Origin: JANXZS01 sp963797255
GTDB lineage: Bacteria > Acidobacteriota > Terriglobia > Terriglobales > Acidobacteriaceae
Reading direction: 5' to 3'
DNA: 64,000 bases
Assembly: GCA_963797255.1 (NCBI GenBank)
Contig: CAWCOV010000031.1
Location: 1-64,000, forward strand
Shown: positions 48,672 to 58,161 of the stretch, in pieces
Layout of the letters: every line of letters starts with the position of its first letter
Position numbering within the stretch: position 1 is the first letter of the stretch
Program-made: the position numbers and the translations under genes
The notes under the pieces: model-generated
Databases searched by the model: none
Told to the model about the DNA's origin: nothing
What the model saw: only the letters and a program-made list of their open reading frames with translations

Positions 48672-49976
48672 TCACATCTGCGCGCGTCGTGTTCCCGGAG
48701 TTACGACGAAGAGGATGGCGCTGGTAAGCGAACACAGTGTCATGACAGCGTATCCATACGAGAGTGATCCGGTTCTCGTATTGAGATATCCGAAAGCGAT
48801 TGGGGCAACAAATCCTCCGATGTTCGCGATCGCGCTGATCACGCCGACCGCCGTGGCAGCAGAAGCATCACTCAGAATTTCAGTTGGGATAGCCCACGAA
48901 GTTGGAAGCGTCGATATCCCAAGACAGACAAGACTGAACAGAAAGATTGTCATCCCAGTCGACTTCGGCAATACGATGAGTCCGAACGCACCCAGGCCGG
49001 AGATGAAGATCGGGACGGCGGTATGCCATCGCCGTTCAAGATATTTATCCGAATGCCATCCGTTCAAAAGCATTGCAATGAGCGCCGTTCCGTAAGGAAT
49101 CGCGAGAACCATGCCAATGCGCACGTCGGGCCAACCCGTCTGGCGCTTGAGAAGCGTCGGCAACCAGAAGATCGCAGCATACGACGGCAAGTAGGCAAAG
49201 AAGGCAGCAGCTGAGAGCATCAGAATTCTTCCCGACCGCAGAGTCTCAAGCACAGTGACAGTGCGGCGATCTGCAGGTTTTTCTGCTTCTAACTCGGCCG
49301 TAATCCAGTCCCGTTGCGTAGGAGAGAGCCAGGTCGCGTCCTGCGGCCAATCGGTGAGACAGAAGAAAGCGGCCATGCCGAGCAGAACGGCCGGCATGCC
49401 TTCCACCACGAAAAGCCAGCGCCATCCGCTGTGGCCAAACCACGCATGGCTGATGATCAATCCGGCGATAGGCGATCCCAGTAGCAGCGACAAAGGAACA
49501 GCAGCCATGAAGTTGCTGGCAGCCTTTGCGCGGTCCTTGCGAATGAACCAGTGACTCAGATAGATGACGACGCCGGGAAAGAAGCTGGCCTCCGCCAAGC
49601 CAAGAAAGAAGCGGGCGAAGTAGAGTTGCGTGGGAGTATGCACCAGCCCTGTGAGCACGGTAATGGAGCCCCACAGGATCATCGTGCCAGAGATGAGACG
49701 ACGTGCGCTCCAGCGTTCGACCAGCAACGCACCGGGAACCTGAAGGGCTAAATAGCCGAGGAAGAAAACACCCACTCCCAAAGCAAAAACTCGATCGCTA
49801 AATCCCAGGTCGCGAGACATCCCCATGGCAGCGTAGGCAACGCTGGTGCGGTCAAGATAACTGTTGATGTAGAGGATGAACAGGAAGGGGAGCAGCCGCA
49901 GAGCGGTCTGATGACGGGTGCGGTTGATGAGATGAGTGTCAGCGAGCTCGACCGCCCGCGAGGTACCTATAGCCAT
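48672..49976 (-). CDS. MFS transporter, anion:cation symporter type
   Basis: A 434-residue protein with about twelve membrane helices. Typical ACS-branch motifs are FLFILYINSYLDRTSVAYA after helix 1, VPGALLVERWSARRLI, YFARFFLGLAEASFFPGVV and IYLSHWFIRKDRAKA. Members import carboxylates such as sugar acids or aromatic acids with protons; the substrate here is not indicated by neighbours. GGAGACACCTGA precedes the ATG. Confidence 0.9.
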   Translation of the reverse strand: MAIGTSRAVELADTHLINRTRHQTALRLLPFLFILYINSYLDRTSVAYAAMGMSRDLGFSDRVFALGVGVFFLGYLALQVPGALLVERWSARRLISGTMILWGSITVLTGLVHTPTQLYFARFFLGLAEASFFPGVVIYLSHWFIRKDRAKAASNFMAAVPLSLLLGSPIAGLIISHAWFGHSGWRWLFVVEGMPAVLLGMAAFFCLTDWPQDATWLSPTQRDWITAELEAEKPADRRTVTVLETLRSGRILMLSAAAFFAYLPSYAAIFWLPTLLKRQTGWPDVRIGMVLAIPYGTALIAMLLNGWHSDKYLERRWHTAVPIFISGLGAFGLIVLPKSTGMTIFLFSLVCLGISTLPTSWAIPTEILSDASAATAVGVISAIANIGGFVAPIAFGYLNTRTGSLSYGYAVMTLCSLTSAILFVVTPGTRRAQM

Positions 49977-50088
49977 TCAGGTGTCTCCGGCAGACGAATG
50001 TGACAGCCGGAGTATATCGAATTTGTTTCAGATACTGAACTAAATAGATAGAGTCTGAGTACACGAGATGAAAGTGCAAGGGGTCAGC

Positions 50089-50661
50089 CTAATGCGCGGT
50101 TAATGGAAGCCGTTCCCATACGAGTCGACGCATGTGATCTTCGCCCATCTCGTGAGTCTTGGCCACAAGTGTCAGGCGATCACCCTCCATAGTAAGCATT
50201 CGAATGGCTTCGTCACCACGTTCGCCAGGATATAGCGATTCGCGGATATGATGCGTAACGGACGATCCGGATTCGTCAACGCTCCAGGTGCCATAGTAGG
50301 CGTAGTAGCCGTCGATGGCGGCCACCTTCTCTGCGGGCGATGCGGCCAGAAAGCCTTCGCGAGAACTAATGAGCGGGACAGTGGGCTGCGGATCGGAAAC
50401 GATCTGAACGCTCATCCAGCCGCTCCGATCGTAGATCAAGAGTCCTTCGGGATGTTCGCCGTAGAACGGATAGATAACCTCGCCGTTGGGCCTTATTGTT
50501 TTGATACTGACCAAACGCCATGTGCCAATCAATTTGTCTGCCAGAGTGTGATCCGTCTTCGCGGTTTGCTGATTTTCTCCTGCAAAGTCTTTCGCAGGAT
50601 GGTGCGATTGACCGAAGGCGAATGCCACTGAACAGATGACAATCAGTATTCCAATTCGCAT
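50089..50661 (-). CDS. Exported lipocalin-like protein
   Basis: A 190-residue protein with a signal peptide (MRIGILIVICSVAFAFGQS) and a lipocalin-like domain (LIGTWRLVSIKTIRPNGEV, GLLIYDRSGWMSVQIV, YYAYYGTWSVDESGSSVTHH, LTLVAKTHE). The family binds small hydrophobic molecules; the ligand is unknown. AGGAG lies before the ATG. It appears single. Confidence 0.82.
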   Translation of the reverse strand: MRIGILIVICSVAFAFGQSHHPAKDFAGENQQTAKTDHTLADKLIGTWRLVSIKTIRPNGEVIYPFYGEHPEGLLIYDRSGWMSVQIVSDPQPTVPLISSREGFLAASPAEKVAAIDGYYAYYGTWSVDESGSSVTHHIRESLYPGERGDEAIRMLTMEGDRLTLVAKTHEMGEDHMRRLVWERLPLTAH

Positions 50662-50831
50662 GGCCGCTGCTCCTGAAATTGATCAGAGTCTACCACTCAA
50701 ACTTTTTTGATTGCGCTCCGGATGAACTATGGATTTTCTTCCCACGATTAGCGCACAGCAGGAAACTTGAACTTCATTCTATTTTGCGATCTGCAAGCTC
50801 GGACAAGTAATTGAGAAATTTCGATAGAGGT

Positions 50832-50966
50832 ACGTATGCTGATTTGGCGCGAGAGATCAAGGCGCATCAGAGCCAGGGATCGGAAGCCAATCGAGTCGTC
50901 AACAATTTTCAGAATTTGAATACGGGGCAGCAACAGGATGTTCTAAATTTTCTGCGATCGCTATAG
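50832..50966 (+). pseudogene. 3' end remnant, probably of a cytochrome-c-type oxidoreductase gene
   Basis: An uninterrupted frame of 44 codons ending at TAG reads D-L-A-R-E-I-K-A-H, then about 15 residues later F-Q-N-L-N-T-G-Q-Q-Q-D-V-L-N-F-L-R-S-L. The pattern of a short linker and a final T-x-x-Q-Q-x-x-x-x-x-F-L-x-S-L helix is that of the C terminus of di-haem cytochrome peroxidase-like proteins. No haem motif or start lies upstream. The rest of the 388 bp gap shows nothing else. Confidence 0.5.
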
Positions 50967-51049
50967 AGATGGATGCAAGGACTCACAGAGCGATCTTCAT
51001 GCCGGATTGCTTCACACTGCAATCCGCCAGACTTGAATGAAAGTCGAAG

Positions 51050-51508
51050 CTAGACGCCGAATTGCCGCAGATGATGGTCGATGTGCTTGTACATTCCAAT
51101 TGCCCACTCCTGGGGAGTGAGCTTGCCGAAGAAACAATGTGGCTCTGTGGTGCACTGTTCGGGGCCACCCTTTGAGAAGCGATCAACTAACTTTGCCAGG
51201 CGTTCGCGCTCCCTCGACAGGTCGCGTTCGTCGCTCACGACGAGGCCCGGGGCGGTTGGACCATTCTTCGAAAACGGCTTCTCATTGGTGAATTGCGGCT
51301 TCACGAGTGGACCCAACAATCTTCCAATTAGCATCCGAGGCAGGATGGTGTCGCCCACCGCGGTCTCCATGGCGACCGCACAATGCGCCAGCATTTGTGG
51401 CGCGGTCATTTTTCCCCAAAGCCGCGTGCTTTCCGGACGAAGCGCACGCAGTCGCTGCTGTACCTCCTCGGCGGTAGACGGTTCGAAGAGACTTTTCATG
51501 CTCGACAT
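51050..51508 (-). CDS. DUF1569-family (DinB-like) protein
   Basis: A 152-residue protein of the four-helix DinB-like fold: LWGKMTAPQMLAHCAVAMETA, FFGKLTPQEWAIGMYKHIDHHL. The His in AHC and the HIDHH pair are the positions that bind metal in the fold. The biochemical role is unknown. Two ATGs (51508, 51499) are possible; neither has a strong ribosome site. Confidence 0.8.
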   Translation of the reverse strand: MSSMKSLFEPSTAEEVQQRLRALRPESTRLWGKMTAPQMLAHCAVAMETAVGDTILPRMLIGRLLGPLVKPQFTNEKPFSKNGPTAPGLVVSDERDLSRERERLAKLVDRFSKGGPEQCTTEPHCFFGKLTPQEWAIGMYKHIDHHLRQFGV

Positions 51509-51798
51509 TCTACCGCGTTGTAGGCGGACAAGACCCGCTAAGCAATTCTCCAATTCACCCTGCATATGTAAAGACGATCGGCAATCGAATACTCACAAAG
51601 TTTTACGGAGTAGCTGCCGTGGATGGCCCGCGTGGGAGCTGCGAGTATTCTTTGGCGGATCGAATGCACGCTAATTATTTCCTTTGAATTGACGATTGCA
51701 TTTTGGCGTGTCCTGCCAACGATACGGATGTTAGGTTTAGACAGTTGGCTAACTGTTAAATTCTTTTCTGCCGAAGCAGGACTCCACCAAAGGAGATC

Positions 51799-53154
51799 AT
51801 GATGCCATTTGGCCGTAGGTCATTCGCTGCTCTCTGCCTCGCCGGTCCGGTGTTTGTTTGTTCTGCTGGCGCTCAATCACTCGCACCCGATGCACTCAAA
51901 GCACAGGTCGATAAGCAGATGCCGGAGTTGACGGCGACTTACAAACAGCTTCACGAGCATCCTGAACTTTCGCACCACGAGGAGCAGACTTCAGCATTTC
52001 TTGCGGGAGAACTTCGTAAATCAGGCTTTGAAGTGACCGAGCACATCGGCAAATACAACGATGGCTCGAAAGCCTGGGGAATCGCCGGCATCCTGAAGAA
52101 TGGCGCCGGGCCCACGGTGCTGATCCGTACGGATATGGACGCGCTGCCGGTAACGGAGAGCACGGGATTGGAATATGCCAGCCATGTGCATGCACAAAAT
52201 CCTGAGAGCCAGGACGTGGGAGTAATGCATGCATGCGGCCATGACATCCATATGACAGTGCTTCTTGGAGTGGCACGCGAACTTGTTGCAAACAAGGACA
52301 AGTGGCATGGCACGGTGATGCTGGTCGGGCAGCCCTCAGAGGAAACGATTGACGGCGCGAAAGCGATGCTCGCCGACGGGTTCTACGATCGCTTTTCGAA
52401 GCCGGATTATGTATTGGATGAGCATGACTCAAATGAATATGCAGTGGGACAAATCGGACTGAGCCCGGGACCGGTACAGGCAGGCGCGCAGAGCGTGAAG
52501 GTGGTGTTTCACGGGATTGGCGGTCACGGTTCAGCACCGTCGCGTGGCAAGGATCCCATTGTGATGGGGGCGGAATTTGTAATGCTGGCGCAGACGATTG
52601 TGAGTCGCCAAATCGCAGCGCAAGACCCTGCTGTCCTGACTGTGGGAACGTTTCACGCGGGGACGAAAAACAATATCATCCCTGACGATGCGGTTCTTGG
52701 CCTGACGATGCGCGCCTTTTCCGAAGAAGCCGCTAAAACGCTGTTGGATGGAGTGAAGAGGACCGCCAATGGAGTTGCCGTAGCCTATGGCGTCGCTCCA
52801 GACAAGATGCCGGAAGTAACGGTGTTCCAATCAGCCATAGTGACGATCAGCGATCCTGCGTTGACGGAGCGCTTACACAAGGTTGCGGTGCAGACGCTTG
52901 GTGCCGCGAATGTGAAGCCAGTGACGCCGATAATGGGCAGCGAAGACGTGGGTTACTTCAGTCTGGACGGCAAGATTCCCTTCGTAATTTTTTATCTCGG
53001 AGCGGCGGATCCGGAGAAGCTGGCAGCCGCGAAGCAAGGAGGCGCTCCGTTACCTACTCCGCACTCAGCACTCTTCGCTCCGGTTTACGATCCTGCGATC
53101 CGGACAGGAGTAACAACGATGACCGCGATGGCGATGGACCTACTGCAAAAGTAA
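51799..53154 (+). CDS. Exported M20-family amidohydrolase
   Basis: A 451-residue metallohydrolase with a signal peptide (SFAALCLAGPVFVCSAGAQS). Metal-site motifs of the hippurate/IAA-amino-acid hydrolase group are present: TDMDALPVTESTGLEYAS, VMHACGHDIHMTVLLGVA, LVGQPSEETIDGAKAML, and HGIGGHGSAPSRGKDPI in the lid domain. It should split amide bonds of N-acyl amino acids or similar in the periplasm. AGGAG precedes two adjacent ATGs (51799 and 51802); the second has better spacing. Confidence 0.9.
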   Translation: MMPFGRRSFAALCLAGPVFVCSAGAQSLAPDALKAQVDKQMPELTATYKQLHEHPELSHHEEQTSAFLAGELRKSGFEVTEHIGKYNDGSKAWGIAGILKNGAGPTVLIRTDMDALPVTESTGLEYASHVHAQNPESQDVGVMHACGHDIHMTVLLGVARELVANKDKWHGTVMLVGQPSEETIDGAKAMLADGFYDRFSKPDYVLDEHDSNEYAVGQIGLSPGPVQAGAQSVKVVFHGIGGHGSAPSRGKDPIVMGAEFVMLAQTIVSRQIAAQDPAVLTVGTFHAGTKNNIIPDDAVLGLTMRAFSEEAAKTLLDGVKRTANGVAVAYGVAPDKMPEVTVFQSAIVTISDPALTERLHKVAVQTLGAANVKPVTPIMGSEDVGYFSLDGKIPFVIFYLGAADPEKLAAAKQGGAPLPTPHSALFAPVYDPAIRTGVTTMTAMAMDLLQK

Positions 53155-53174
53155 GAACGCAACGGGGTTGAGAA

Positions 53175-55058
53175 TTATTCGACGGTAACAGACTTGGCGA
53201 GATTGCGAGGCTGATCGACGTCGCAGCCACGGCGCACGGCGATATGGTAAGCGAGCAATTGCAGCGGCACCACTTCCATAATTGGCAGCAGCAGCTCAGG
53301 TGCGTGTGGGATAAAGAGTACGGACTCGACGAGTTGTCCGATGTGTGTGTCGCCTTCAGTTGCTACGGCAATTACGCGGCCTGAACGCGCAGTGACTTCC
53401 TGAATATTCGACAGGGTTTTCTCGTAGCGCAGGCTTGATCCTTCGTCGTTCTCGTCCTTGGTGGCGAGTACGACGACGGGAAGAGTCTCGTCTATGAGGG
53501 CGTTGGGGCCGTGCTTCATTTCACCTGCGGGGTAGCCCTCAGCGTGAATGTAGGAAATTTCCTTCAGTTTAAGCGCGCCTTCAAGGGCAATCGGATAATG
53601 TATGCCGCGGCCGAGATAGAGGAAGTCACGGGCAGTAGAGAAACTCTTGGCGAGCTCTTCGCAGGGAGCGTCGACCGTTCGCAGAATCTCTTCAATTTTG
53701 CCGGGAACACGGCTGAGCGCATCTACGAGGGCAACGCTCTGCTCGTTTGTTATGGCCTTTCGCACCTGCGCGAGGTGCATGGCGAAGAGGAAGAGCGCGG
53801 TAAGTTGCGCGGTGAAGGCCTTGGTGGAAGCGACTCCGATTTCAGGTCCCGCATGGGTATAGATTTTGCCGTGGGCCTCACGCGCGACCATGGCTCCGAC
53901 GACATTGCATATCGCGACAGTCTTCGATCCATTGGAGATCATTTCGCGCTGCGCAGCGAGGGTGTCGGCTGTTTCTCCCGACTGCGTGATCAACATGCCG
54001 ATGGCGGCGGGATCGTGAATGGGATTGCGGTAGCGGTATTCGCTGGCGTAGTCGACGTCCACTGGTATACGCGCAAGACGCTCGATCATGTATTTTCCAG
54101 CGGTGGCCGCATGCCAACTGGTTCCGCAGGCAGCGATGTTGATCTTGGTAGTGGCGAGGAACTCCTCGTCGCTGATCTCCATTTCGCTGAGGAAAACTTC
54201 GCCGGTTTCAACCGAGACGCGGCCGAGGGTGGTGTCGCGGACGGCGCGCGGTTGCTCCCATATTTCCTTGAGCATGAAGTGCTTGTACCCGCCCTTTTCC
54301 GCCTGGATCGGGTCCCACTGAATGCGGTTCACAGGACGCTGAATGTCGTTGCCATCAAAATCCGTGAGCTGCACGCCTGCAGGTGTGAGGATTGCCATGT
54401 CTCCGTCGGCAAGGAAGTATAGATTGCGTGTGTGATGGAGGATTCCGGGTACATCCGAGGCAACGAAGTACTCCCCTTCACCCAAACCGACGACGACGGG
54501 CGGGCCGTTCCTCGCGGCAACAATCTTGTCCGGCTCATCTGCAGAAATGACACTGATTGCGAAGGCTCCGGTAAGTCGCTTGACGGAACTCCGGACGGCG
54601 TCTTCCAGCGAGAGCTTTTGTCCCGAAGCGGCGGAGGACTTGATTTGCTCCTCAATCAGATGGGCGATGATTTCTGTATCGGTTTCCGTAACGAACTTAT
54701 GCCCGAGCGCGATAAGTTCTTTTTTTAGCGGAATGTAATTCTCAACAATGCCGTTGTGGACAACGACGATGCGGCCACTGCAGTCGCGGTGGGGGTGGGC
54801 ATTCTCTTCCGTTGGGCGGCCGTGGGTTGCCCATCGGGTATGCCCAATGCCGTAAGTGCCATGCAGGGGCTGTTGCTGAATGACCTCTTCCAGCTTGCGC
54901 AATTTGCCGGGAGCACGGCGGAGTTCGAGGGCGCCCTGGTGGTCGACGCCTACCGCGATTCCAGCCGAGTCGTAGCCGCGATATTCCAGGCGGCGCAAAC
55001 CTTCAATGATGACCGAGACGACGTTTTTTGGACCGACATAGCCGACGATTCCGCACAT
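53175..55058 (-). CDS. glmS: Glutamine-fructose-6-phosphate aminotransferase
   Basis: Makes glucosamine-6-phosphate from fructose-6-phosphate and glutamine, the entry to peptidoglycan and lipopolysaccharide amino sugars. The N-terminal glutaminase starts MCGIVGYVG, where Cys2 becomes the nucleophile, so the start must be 55058, not the ATG six bases earlier. It has RRLEYRGYDSAG and GHTRWATHGRP. Two SIS domains follow (ACGTSWHAATAGKYMIE, GRGIHYPIALEGALKLKEIS), and it ends with the family C terminus (DQPRNLAKSVTVE). It lies 53 bp after purS on the same strand. Confidence 0.97.
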   Translation of the reverse strand: MCGIVGYVGPKNVVSVIIEGLRRLEYRGYDSAGIAVGVDHQGALELRRAPGKLRKLEEVIQQQPLHGTYGIGHTRWATHGRPTEENAHPHRDCSGRIVVVHNGIVENYIPLKKELIALGHKFVTETDTEIIAHLIEEQIKSSAASGQKLSLEDAVRSSVKRLTGAFAISVISADEPDKIVAARNGPPVVVGLGEGEYFVASDVPGILHHTRNLYFLADGDMAILTPAGVQLTDFDGNDIQRPVNRIQWDPIQAEKGGYKHFMLKEIWEQPRAVRDTTLGRVSVETGEVFLSEMEISDEEFLATTKINIAACGTSWHAATAGKYMIERLARIPVDVDYASEYRYRNPIHDPAAIGMLITQSGETADTLAAQREMISNGSKTVAICNVVGAMVAREAHGKIYTHAGPEIGVASTKAFTAQLTALFLFAMHLAQVRKAITNEQSVALVDALSRVPGKIEEILRTVDAPCEELAKSFSTARDFLYLGRGIHYPIALEGALKLKEISYIHAEGYPAGEMKHGPNALIDETLPVVVLATKDENDEGSSLRYEKTLSNIQEVTARSGRVIAVATEGDTHIGQLVESVLFIPHAPELLLPIMEVVPLQLLAYHIAVRRGCDVDQPRNLAKSVTVE

Positions 55059-55111
55059 GAACATATTGTACGGGTAGGGTCAAGCGGGTTGGAAGATGCG
55101 AGAAACCGTGC

Positions 55112-55357
55112 CTATTCTTCGAGGCGGTACGTGAATTCTTCGATTACAGGGTTGGTGAGGACATTTTCGGCGATGCGTTCGATCTCGGTTCGAGCCGTTT
55201 CCGCGTCCATCGAATCTTCAAGAGTGAGGAGGAAATATTTGCCTTGGCGAACGTCCTCAATCCCCTTGTATTGCATCTTCTTAAGGGCGCCCTGGATCGT
55301 TTGACCTTGGGGGTCAAGCACGGTCCGCTTCATCGTAACGTAGACATGAGCCTTCAT
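55112..55357 (-). CDS. purS: Phosphoribosylformylglycinamidine synthase subunit PurS
   Basis: An 81-residue protein matching PurS: MKAHVYVTMKRTVLDPQGQT, then IQGALKKMQYKGIEDVRQGK and LTNPVIEEFTYRL. PurS bridges PurQ and PurL in the ammonia-channelling synthase complex of purine biosynthesis. The purQ and purL genes are not in this window. It is upstream of glmS in a likely two-gene unit, both products belonging to glutamine-amidotransferase chemistry. The divergent gene is ppa. Confidence 0.93.
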   Translation of the reverse strand: MKAHVYVTMKRTVLDPQGQTIQGALKKMQYKGIEDVRQGKYFLLTLEDSMDAETARTEIERIAENVLTNPVIEEFTYRLEE

Positions 55358-55388
55358 CGTAGCCGATTATAACCTCTAGTGCCCTTTT

Positions 55389-55405
55389 TCCGGCACGTGG
55401 CCGGA
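55389..55405. promoter_or_regulatory. Inverted repeat between purS and ppa
   Basis: TCCGGC (55389-55394) and GCCGGA (55400-55405) form a perfect 6-bp inverted repeat around five bases, midway between two divergent genes. It may be an operator acting on one or both. Confidence 0.3.
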
Positions 55406-55437
55406 CAGCCTATTTATAGAAAAAAGACAGGACGGAA

Positions 55438-56004
55438 ATGGTCAATTATCTGGAATTGCCTATAGGCGAAAGAGCGCCCGAAGTGGTGGAAGCCGTAATT
55501 GAGATACCCTTCGAAGGCATTAACAAGTACGAGTACGACAAGAAGCTTCATGTATTCCGTCTGGACCGCAACCTTTATTCTCCGGTCCACTATCCCGGCG
55601 ATTACGGATTCATTCCATCCACGTTGAGCGACGACGGCGATCCGCTGGATGTCCTGGTGATGGTGGATGCTCCGAGCTTTACTGGTTGCGTAATGGAAGT
55701 GCGGCCTATCGGTTTGCTGGAGATGCTTGACCAGGGTGCGCTCGACGAGAAAGTGCTGGCAGTTGGGAAGAACAATCCGCGCTACGGCGATGTGTGGAAC
55801 TACTCCGAGATTTATCCCCACATCCTGAAAGAGATCACTCACTTTTTTGCCATTTACAAGGATTTGGAAGGCAAGCGAGTCGAGGTAAAGGGTTGGCACA
55901 ATGCAGCGTATGCGCGCGACCGCGTAATGCACGCTGCCAAACAGTTTAAGGACGGAAAGATTGCGACGCCCCCTATGATTGAAGCGGCGGTTTCAAAGAA
56001 ATAA
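55438..56004 (+). CDS. ppa: Inorganic pyrophosphatase (soluble, family I)
   Basis: Hydrolyses pyrophosphate to drive biosynthetic reactions. The 188-residue product has the family I active-site residues: EIPFEGINKYEYDK, YPGDYGFIPSTLSDDGDPLDVLV (the D-G-D-P-L-D-V-L metal-binding signature) and the later Lys/Tyr segment ITHFFAIYKDLEG. AGGACGGA precedes the ATG. A terminator-like hairpin follows within the 3' end of the convergent permease gene. Confidence 0.96.
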   Translation: MVNYLELPIGERAPEVVEAVIEIPFEGINKYEYDKKLHVFRLDRNLYSPVHYPGDYGFIPSTLSDDGDPLDVLVMVDAPSFTGCVMEVRPIGLLEMLDQGALDEKVLAVGKNNPRYGDVWNYSEIYPHILKEITHFFAIYKDLEGKRVEVKGWHNAAYARDRVMHAAKQFKDGKIATPPMIEAAVSKK

Positions 56005-56024
56005 CGGAAATTCTTAGGGTGATG

Positions 56025-56056
56025 GGGCGGCGGCTTTAACCAGCTGCCGCCCTTTT
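56025..56056 (+). terminator. Rho-independent terminator of ppa
   Basis: GGGCGGCGGCT (56025-56035) pairs with AGCTGCCGCCC (56042-56052) with one G-T pair, followed by TTTTACTTTT. The stem overlaps the last codons of the convergent permease gene, which ends at 56036. Confidence 0.75.
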
Positions 56057-57391
56057 ACTTTTGCGGACGATCGCATATCCGATCGGGCCGACGCAGGCGA
56101 TGATCAGGGCGAAGAGGAGCGCGGGCAAGTGCACGGCCTTTTCGTCGCGAGCGGCGTAAAGGGCATAGCCGATAAGCAGAGTTGGAGCGATACCGAGCAG
56201 GCAGGCCAGCGGGAAGCTTCCGGCCCGAAAGGGACGCGGGAGATTGGGTTCGCGGATACGGAGAACGATGAGGGCGACGAACTCAAGGATGAGACTACCG
56301 CCGTAGAGGATGAGATCGATGGAGATGAGCCTTTCGAAGCTGAAGCGAAGGGCCAAAGCCCATCCAATGGCGCAAACGAGAACGGCGGCGACGGGGACAC
56401 CTTTTTTGTTTTGAGTAGCCAGCCACGAGGGAAGCATTCCATCGCGGGCCATGGCCAGGGGCAGTCGGGTGTAGGAAAGCATGAGTGCGTTGAACATGCC
56501 GAAGCCGTTGATCATGCCTCCCACAACAATGGCTAACGCGAGCCAGGGACCGACGAGGGTTCGGGCCACGTCCACCCAGGAGCCAGTGGAGAAGCTATCC
56601 AATGGGATGCCAGCGACGGCGACGGCACCGAGCGGCAGCAGGTAGCTGACGGCGACGAGCGCCGCGCTGATGAACATGGCGCGGGGATAATTCCGCTGAG
56701 GATCTTCAACTTCCTGCGCGACGGTCGATGCGTTGTCCCAACCCATGTAATTCCACATGGCAACGAGGATGGCCGTGCTAAGCAGCGAGGAGTCGGGCTG
56801 CTGATGAAGGTTGATGAGTGATGCCCCATGAAGGCCGTGCCAGAAGCCTACGGCAATAAGCACCATGAAAGGGGAAAGCAGCAGCACGGAAAGAATAATC
56901 GCACCTTCTCCGACAGCGTGTGCTCCGCGAAGATTCCACAGACAACAGGCGGCAACGACGAATAAAGCCCACAGCGTCCCTCGATATCCCGTGGTGAGTG
57001 CAGGAGCGAGTTTGCCAAGGTATAGGACAAAGAGGGTTGGATAGATTGCCATGTCAAAGACGCTGGCTGAGAGGGAAAGCCACGCTTCCTGGAATCCCCA
57101 GAACGGCCCCATGGCACGCCGCACCCAGACATAAAAACCTCCCTCGACGGGAAGCGCACTGGCGAGTTCCCCGATCATAAGCGCGGTGGGAAGGCTCCAG
57201 AGGATCGGAAGCAGGAGAAGAATGACGAGAGCCTTGAGGTATCCGGCACCACCGAGTATGTCCTCAATACCGTAAGGACCACCCGAGACCATAAAGAAAG
57301 TGGCCGCGACGAGGGGTAGAAGCTTCAGCCTGCGATTCTTACCCGGAGTGATGAACTGGCGAGAAGAGAGGCGATGGAGCGCAGATGGCAT
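56036..57391 (-). CDS. APC-superfamily amino acid/polyamine permease
   Basis: A 451-residue protein with about twelve membrane helices. The first helix region reads LLPLVAATFFMVSGGPYGIEDI, as in APC carriers, then FYVWVRRAMGPFWGFQEAWL and LVAMWNYMGWDNASTVAQEV. It takes up or exchanges an amino acid or amine; specificity is unknown. ATG 57391 gives the normal short cytoplasmic N terminus; the frame is open to 57487. The 3' end is shared with the ppa terminator. Confidence 0.88.
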   Translation of the reverse strand: MPSALHRLSSRQFITPGKNRRLKLLPLVAATFFMVSGGPYGIEDILGGAGYLKALVILLLLPILWSLPTALMIGELASALPVEGGFYVWVRRAMGPFWGFQEAWLSLSASVFDMAIYPTLFVLYLGKLAPALTTGYRGTLWALFVVAACCLWNLRGAHAVGEGAIILSVLLLSPFMVLIAVGFWHGLHGASLINLHQQPDSSLLSTAILVAMWNYMGWDNASTVAQEVEDPQRNYPRAMFISAALVAVSYLLPLGAVAVAGIPLDSFSTGSWVDVARTLVGPWLALAIVVGGMINGFGMFNALMLSYTRLPLAMARDGMLPSWLATQNKKGVPVAAVLVCAIGWALALRFSFERLISIDLILYGGSLILEFVALIVLRIREPNLPRPFRAGSFPLACLLGIAPTLLIGYALYAARDEKAVHLPALLFALIIACVGPIGYAIVRKSKRAAAG

Positions 57392-57522
57392 TCTTTGCAA
57401 TGTATCGCAAGCATGGGCGACTCGGAAGAAGAACTCAATGGCGCGAGGTTTTGATTCGTGAACTTTGATCTTCCGAAGGCCGTTCAAAAGCTTCTGAATG
57501 CACGGCGATCATCTGCCATTCT

Positions 57523-58161
57523 TCAGGATAGGCTGCGATTGCGGGGGGAACGCCATATGCGGACGAGGACTCCGCCAACTAGTATGCCGAACGGAACTGT
57601 TGCTTGCCAGAGCATCCAAATGAGTGTGTCGACCGTGCTCCAATGGCTGCCGATCGAATGCACCCACGCAACAATCAACATGGTGAAAAGAATCAAAGCG
57701 AGCGTCAGTGTGGCGACCAATTCCCTACCCTTGGATACCATCGCAATCATGTTGCCAGCGACCAATGCGCGCAGAGCGTGTCCAATGCCGATACCGTATG
57801 TCGCGAAGAATACGTAGATATCGAAGTGGTTTTCGTAAACATGGTATTTCTGCAGAACTGCGAAAATAAACCGTTCGGGAAGTGGACCGAAGAGTCGCAG
57901 TAGACAAAAGCCTCCAACGACCGCAGAAACTGTCCACCAAGGATCAACGCGGAATGCAGAGGCAAACAAATGCGCGATTGCGTAGAAGCTTTGACGCCAG
58001 TACCAGCGGCGCGCAAAGGATGCACCGCGACTTGATACCAGCGCGGTGAACTCCTCGGAAAGATCGCCGAGGATTGTTTCTGCTTTTACAGAAGAAGTGA
58101 AGAGGTTGACGAGTAAGGCGGCAAGGCGCGGCGATCCGATGATTGAGGGGCGGAATGTCAT
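57523..58161 (-). CDS. Membrane protein with permease-prefix-type N terminus
   Basis: A 212-residue protein. Residues 10-58 (LAALLVNLFTSSVKAETILG, DLSEEFTALVSSRGASFARR, WYWRQ) match the cytoplasmic prefix domain that opens many acidobacterial orphan permeases. Here it is followed only by about four membrane helices and no MacB or FtsX domain. Its ATG overlaps the stop of the PadR gene (ATGA), repeating the PadR-permease order seen at 27 kb in a minimal form. The function is unknown. Confidence 0.75.
   Translation of the reverse strand: MTFRPSIIGSPRLAALLVNLFTSSVKAETILGDLSEEFTALVSSRGASFARRWYWRQSFYAIAHLFASAFRVDPWWTVSAVVGGFCLLRLFGPLPERFIFAVLQKYHVYENHFDIYVFFATYGIGIGHALRALVAGNMIAMVSKGRELVATLTLALILFTMLIVAWVHSIGSHWSTVDTLIWMLWQATVPFGILVGGVLVRIWRSPRNRSLS

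Noticed and set aside
53155..53174. A terminator between the M20 amidohydrolase and glmS genes
   Set aside because: Only 20 bp separate the convergent stops and no stable hairpin is present.
53511..54422. A 303-codon plus-strand frame inside glmS
   Set aside because: Antisense to a well-conserved enzyme gene; no recognisable domain.
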